17,558 bases of DNA from Limisoma sp963601185 (GTDB lineage Bacteria > Bacteroidota > Bacteroidia > Bacteroidales > Muribaculaceae). Both the position numbers and the translations under genes were made by a program. Positions 13,871 to 17,558 of this stretch are shown here, in pieces (within the stretch, counting starts at the first letter, position 1; each line of letters begins with the position of its first letter). Under the pieces are notes generated by a model. It was not told the DNA's origin, did not search any database, and saw nothing but the letters and a program-made list of their open reading frames with translations. The DNA is taken from the NCBI GenBank assembly GCA_963601185.1, contig CAVCEE010000029.1, positions 1 to 17,558 of the forward strand, read 5' to 3'.

Positions 13871-16800
13871 ATGAGTAAAGAAAAGAAATTCTTGACCTGT
13901 GATGGTAATCAGGCTGCCGCGCATATTAGTTATATGTTCTCCGAGGTTGCTGCGATTTACCCAATCACCCCGTCGTCGACTATGGCTGAATATGTTGATG
14001 AATGGGCAGCTGCTGGTCGTAAAAACATTTTTGGAGAAACCGTTTTGGTTGAAGAAATGCAATCAGAAGGTGGCGCAGCAGGCGCAGTCCATGGTTCCTT
14101 ACAAGCCGGCGCTTTGACCACAACCTACACAGCATCACAGGGCTTGCTCCTTATGATACCGAACATGTATAAAATCGCAGGTGAAAATCTTCCTTGCGTT
14201 TTCCATGTTTCTGCCCGTACATTGGCTTCGCACGCATTGTGTATCTTTGGCGACCATCAGGACGTAATGTCAACTCGCCAAACTGGTTTTGCAATGCTTT
14301 GTGAAGGTTCTGTTCAAGAGGTTATGGATTTGGCTGGCGTTGCACACTTGTCTGCCTTGAGCGCACGCGTGCCGTTCGTGAACTTCTTCGATGGTTTCCG
14401 TACATCTCACGAAATCCAGAAAATCGAGATGCTTGAGGACAAAGACCTTGAGCCGTTGATTGACCGCGAGGCATTGGCTGAGTTCCGTGCTCGTGCATTG
14501 AACCCGGAGAAGCCAGTCGCTCGCGGTATGGCTGAAAATCCAGACCACTTCTTCCAGCACAGAGAGGCTTCCAACAGTTACTACAATGCAGTTCCTGCCA
14601 TTGTGGAGAACTATATGGAAAAGATTTCTGAAATCACTGGTCGTAAATATGGCTTGTTCAATTACTATGGCGCAGAGGATGCAGAGCGCGTAATCATCGC
14701 AATGGGTTCTGTGACTCAAGCAGCACAAGAGGCTATCGACTACTTGCTCGCCAAGGGTGAAAAGGTCGGCTTGGTAGCAGTCCACTTGTACCGTCCGTTC
14801 TCTGCAAAGCATTTCTTGGCTGCAGTGCCTAAGACGGCAAAACGCATTGCGGTTCTCGACAGGACAAAAGAACCAGGAGCAAACGGCGAACCATTGTATT
14901 TGGATGTAAAGGATTGCTTCTACGGCAAAGAGAATGCTCCGTTGATCGTAGGCGGTCGTTATGGCTTGGGCTCAAAGGACACTACTCCAGCCCAGATCCT
15001 TTCTGTATACGAAAACTTGGCATTGCCAGAGCCTAAGAATCAGTTTACTGTAGGTATTGTTGACGACGTTACATTTACCTCTCTTCCTCCGAAAGAAGAG
15101 TTGGCATTGGGTGGTGAAGGCGTGTTTGAGGCTAAGTTCTATGGTCTTGGCGCTGACGGTACTGTCGGAGCAAACAAGAACTCCGTAAAAATCATCGGTG
15201 ACAACACAAACAAATATTGTCAGGCATATTTCTCTTACGACTCTAAGAAGTCGGGTGGTTTCACTTGCTCGCACTTGCGTTTTGGTGATGCTCCAATCCG
15301 TTCAACATATTTGGTAAATACTCCGAATTTCGTTGCTTGCCACGTACAGGCATATCTCCACATGTATGATGTAACAAGAGGTTTGCGTCCTAACGGCACA
15401 TTCTTGTTGAATACTGTATGGAGTGGCGAGGAGTTGGCAAAGAACTTGCCAAACAAGGTGAAACGCTATTTCGCTAAGAATAACATCACAGTTTACTATA
15501 TCAATGCAACTCAAATTGCACAAGAGATTGGTTTGGGCAACAGAACCAATACAATCCTCCAATCTGCATTCTTCCGCATCACGGAAGTTATCCCTGTTGA
15601 CCTCGCTGTTGAGCAGATGAAGAAATTCATCGTCAAGTCTTACGGCAAGAAGGGTGAGGATGTCGTAAACAAAAACTACGCTGCTGTTGACCGTGGCGGT
15701 GAGTACCAGAAACTTGACATTGATGCTTCTTGGGCAAATCTTCCAGACGATGCTGTAGCAGCGAATGAAGACCCTGAATTTATCAACAAGATTGTCCGTC
15801 CAATCAACGCACAAGACGGTGACCTGCTCCCAGTTTCAACATTTAAGGACAATGCAGACGGAACTTGGCAACAAGGCACTGCAAGTTACGAGAAGCGTGG
15901 CGTAGCGGCATTCGTGCCAGAATGGATTGCAGAGAACTGTATTCAATGTAACAAATGTGCATACGTTTGTCCTCACGCTGCTATCCGTCCGTTCTTGTTG
16001 ACTGCTGATGAAATGGCAGCATCTTCATTTAATGAAGCAAAGACTCTGCCGGCTATCGGCAAAGCGTTCACTGGAATGCGTTTCGTCCAGCAAGTAGACG
16101 TTATGGACTGTCTCGGTTGCGGTAACTGTGTTGATGTATGTCCAGGCAAGAAGGGTGTCAAGGCTCTCGAAATGAAGCATCTTGAAACTCAACTCGACGA
16201 AGACAAGAACTGGGAATACTGCGTTAAGAATGTAACATCTAAGCAGGATTTGGTTGACATCAAGTCAAATGTGAAGAATTCACAATTTGCAACTCCATTA
16301 TTTGAGTTCTCGGGCGCTTGCTCTGGTTGCGGTGAGACTCCGTATGTAAAACTTATCAGCCAGTTGTTTGGTGACAGAGAAATGGTTGCCAATGCTACAG
16401 GTTGTAGTTCTATCTATTCTGGTTCTGTTCCATCAACTCCTTATACGACAAATGCAAAGGGTCATGGTCCAGCTTGGGCAAACTCTTTGTTTGAAGACTT
16501 CTGCGAGTTCGGTCTTGGTATGACATTGGCTCACGAGAAGATGATTGCACGTTTGGACGATGTTATGGCAGAAGTGGCTGCATCTGATTCTCCAGCAGAG
16601 TTCAAAGAGGCTTGTGCTGAATGGGAAGCAGGCAAGAATGATCCTGAAGCAAGCCGTGCCGCTGCCGACAAACTTATCCCGATGATTGAAGCAAACAAAG
16701 ACAAATGCCAGTTCTGCGCTCGTCTTGACAGCTTGAAGAATCACCTCGTTAAACGTTCACAATGGATTATCGGTGGAGACGGTGCTTCTTACGACATCGG

Positions 16801-17437
16801 TTTTGGTGGTCTCGACCATGTTATCGCTTCCGGCAAGAATGTAAATATCCTTGTCCTCGATACAGAGGTTTATTCAAACACTGGAGGTCAGGCATCTAAG
16901 GCTACTCCAATCGGCGCAATTGCCAAATTCGCCGCTGCTGGTAAGCGCGTAAGAAAGAAAGACCTCGGTTTGATTGCGTCGACTTATGGCTATGTATATG
17001 TAGCACAGGTTGCAATGGGCGCAGATCAAGCACAAACCCTCAAGGCAATTCGTGAGGCAGAGGCTTACGATGGACCATCTGTAATCATCGCATATGCACC
17101 ATGTATCAACCATGGCTTGAAGAAGGGTATGGGCAAGTCGCAGGCTGAAGAGGCTGCTGCTGTAGAGTGCGGTTATTGGCACTTGTGGCGCTACAACCCA
17201 GAGCTCGAGAAGGAAGGCAAGAATCCATTCACACTCGACAGTAAAGCTCCGAACTGGGACAACTTCGAGAACTTCCTCAAGGGCGAGGTTCGCTATGCGT
17301 CTGTGATGAAAGCGTATCCGAACGAGGCAGAACAATTGTTTGCTGCCGCTAAGGAAAATGCACAATGGCGTTACAACAACTACCGCCGTTTAGCACTCCA
17401 GCAATGGGGACAAAACCCGGATGAGTTGAACAAGTAA
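13871..17437 (+). CDS. nifJ: Pyruvate:ferredoxin (flavodoxin) oxidoreductase
   Basis: A complete 1188-residue single-chain enzyme that oxidises pyruvate with CoA to acetyl-CoA and CO2 and reduces ferredoxin or flavodoxin; it is central to anaerobic fermentation. Domains in order: pyruvate-binding N-terminal domain with YPITPSS near residue 30, a gamma/CoA-binding region, a two-cluster ferredoxin domain with CIQCNKCAYVCP (about 690-701) and CLGCGNCVDVCP (about 746-757), and the thiamine-diphosphate domain with GCSGCGE near 815, NATGCSSIYSG near 840, GGDGASYDIGFGG near 968 and DTEVYSNTGGQ. The separate cysteines of the TPP domain for the third iron-sulfur cluster are present. Codon use is richer in C-ending codons (TTC, AAC, GAC) than in its neighbours, as expected of a highly expressed gene. 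It has its own promoter, structured leader and terminator, so it is monocistronic. Confidence 0.98.
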   Translation: MSKEKKFLTCDGNQAAAHISYMFSEVAAIYPITPSSTMAEYVDEWAAAGRKNIFGETVLVEEMQSEGGAAGAVHGSLQAGALTTTYTASQGLLLMIPNMYKIAGENLPCVFHVSARTLASHALCIFGDHQDVMSTRQTGFAMLCEGSVQEVMDLAGVAHLSALSARVPFVNFFDGFRTSHEIQKIEMLEDKDLEPLIDREALAEFRARALNPEKPVARGMAENPDHFFQHREASNSYYNAVPAIVENYMEKISEITGRKYGLFNYYGAEDAERVIIAMGSVTQAAQEAIDYLLAKGEKVGLVAVHLYRPFSAKHFLAAVPKTAKRIAVLDRTKEPGANGEPLYLDVKDCFYGKENAPLIVGGRYGLGSKDTTPAQILSVYENLALPEPKNQFTVGIVDDVTFTSLPPKEELALGGEGVFEAKFYGLGADGTVGANKNSVKIIGDNTNKYCQAYFSYDSKKSGGFTCSHLRFGDAPIRSTYLVNTPNFVACHVQAYLHMYDVTRGLRPNGTFLLNTVWSGEELAKNLPNKVKRYFAKNNITVYYINATQIAQEIGLGNRTNTILQSAFFRITEVIPVDLAVEQMKKFIVKSYGKKGEDVVNKNYAAVDRGGEYQKLDIDASWANLPDDAVAANEDPEFINKIVRPINAQDGDLLPVSTFKDNADGTWQQGTASYEKRGVAAFVPEWIAENCIQCNKCAYVCPHAAIRPFLLTADEMAASSFNEAKTLPAIGKAFTGMRFVQQVDVMDCLGCGNCVDVCPGKKGVKALEMKHLETQLDEDKNWEYCVKNVTSKQDLVDIKSNVKNSQFATPLFEFSGACSGCGETPYVKLISQLFGDREMVANATGCSSIYSGSVPSTPYTTNAKGHGPAWANSLFEDFCEFGLGMTLAHEKMIARLDDVMAEVAASDSPAEFKEACAEWEAGKNDPEASRAAADKLIPMIEANKDKCQFCARLDSLKNHLVKRSQWIIGGDGASYDIGFGGLDHVIASGKNVNILVLDTEVYSNTGGQASKATPIGAIAKFAAAGKRVRKKDLGLIASTYGYVYVAQVAMGADQAQTLKAIREAEAYDGPSVIIAYAPCINHGLKKGMGKSQAEEAAAVECGYWHLWRYNPELEKEGKNPFTLDSKAPNWDNFENFLKGEVRYASVMKAYPNEAEQLFAAAKENAQWRYNNYRRLALQQWGQNPDELNK

Positions 17438-17457
17438 TCTTGTACAAAATAAGATTG

Positions 17458-17494
17458 GAGAGGGTGAGCAAAAACTGCTTGCCCTCTCTTTTTT
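17458..17494 (+). terminator. Intrinsic terminator of nifJ
   Basis: GAGAGGG (17458-17464) pairs with CCCTCTC (17482-17488), and the stem continues inward through five more pairs (two G-U) to a seven-base loop, giving 12 base pairs. Six T residues (17489-17494) follow at once. It lies 20 bases after the nifJ stop and is the only clear intrinsic terminator in the window. Confidence 0.92.
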
Positions 17495-17558
17495 GCTATT
17501 TTGAAATATTGCTGTCCGGTAAAACTTTTTGAACCCGTAAAAGAAAGGGCTGGATTCC

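Noticed and set aside
14270..17365. Long open frames opposite nifJ (for example 14270-14812, 15302-15814 and 16874-17365)
   Set aside because: They lie antisense to a strongly conserved gene, have Cys/Ser-rich translations without domains, and arise from its biased codon use.
1..17558. Search for CRISPR, defence locus, prophage, insertion sequence, tRNA or rRNA
   Set aside because: No regularly spaced repeats, transposase, phage or toxin genes, or tRNA/rRNA-like sequence were recognised; RecQ, DEAD-box and AlbA_2 proteins sit in separate operons and do not form a defence arrangement.
17495..17558. Possible promoter after the nifJ terminator
   Set aside because: TTTG occurs at 17500-17503 but no TAnnTTTG lies at a suitable distance before the window ends.

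Overview
The window reads as an ordinary chromosomal stretch of an anaerobic member of the Bacteroidota, most likely Bacteroidales. Evidence: promoters fit the Bacteroidota pattern TTTG-N19-TAnnTTTG rather than the E. coli type; most genes lack a strong Shine-Dalgarno and have A-rich leaders; and the gene set (DUF349 repeat protein, RecQ with extra C-terminal domains, GxDLY-type SGNH hydrolase, mtnN-luxS, single-chain pyruvate:ferredoxin oxidoreductase) is typical of that group. Family assignments come from motif recognition, not database searches.

Layout. 1-278: intergenic, with a leftward promoter reading out of the window and a rightward promoter for the first gene. 279-6796 (+): DUF349 repeat protein, WcaJ-type polyprenyl-phosphate sugar-phosphotransferase, recQ (overlapping the previous gene by 11 bp) and a secreted SGNH hydrolase, probably one transcription unit. 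6851-8471 (+): BASS-family transporter overlapping an AlbA_2/Schlafen-type protein. 8485-9663 (-): mtnN and luxS, the two steps from S-adenosylhomocysteine to homocysteine plus the AI-2 precursor. 9821-11094 (+): a stand-alone B3/B4 tRNA-binding-domain protein and a YciO/Sua5-family protein. 11098-12417 (-): a DbpA-like DEAD-box helicase with unusual motifs. 12504-13634 (+): WecA/TagO-type sugar-1-phosphate transferase, divergent from the helicase. 13871-17437 (+): nifJ, followed by a strong intrinsic terminator. 17495-17558: nothing recognised.

How the genes relate. Two different initiators of lipid-linked glycan synthesis (WcaJ type and WecA type) are present without glycosyltransferases around them. 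MtnN and LuxS form a complete activated-methyl recycling pair. The B3/B4 and YciO proteins both belong to tRNA-acting families. NifJ is the central fermentative pyruvate-oxidising enzyme and has its own promoter, a structured leader and a terminator.

I see no defence locus, phage, insertion sequence, CRISPR array, tRNA or rRNA. The parts most worth a second look are regulatory DNA: a roughly 20-bp inverted repeat carrying mirrored promoters between the helicase and the wecA-like gene, a palindrome spanning promoter and ribosome-binding site before the transporter, and leader hairpins at nifJ and mtnN. I did not find a convincing undescribed multi-gene system.
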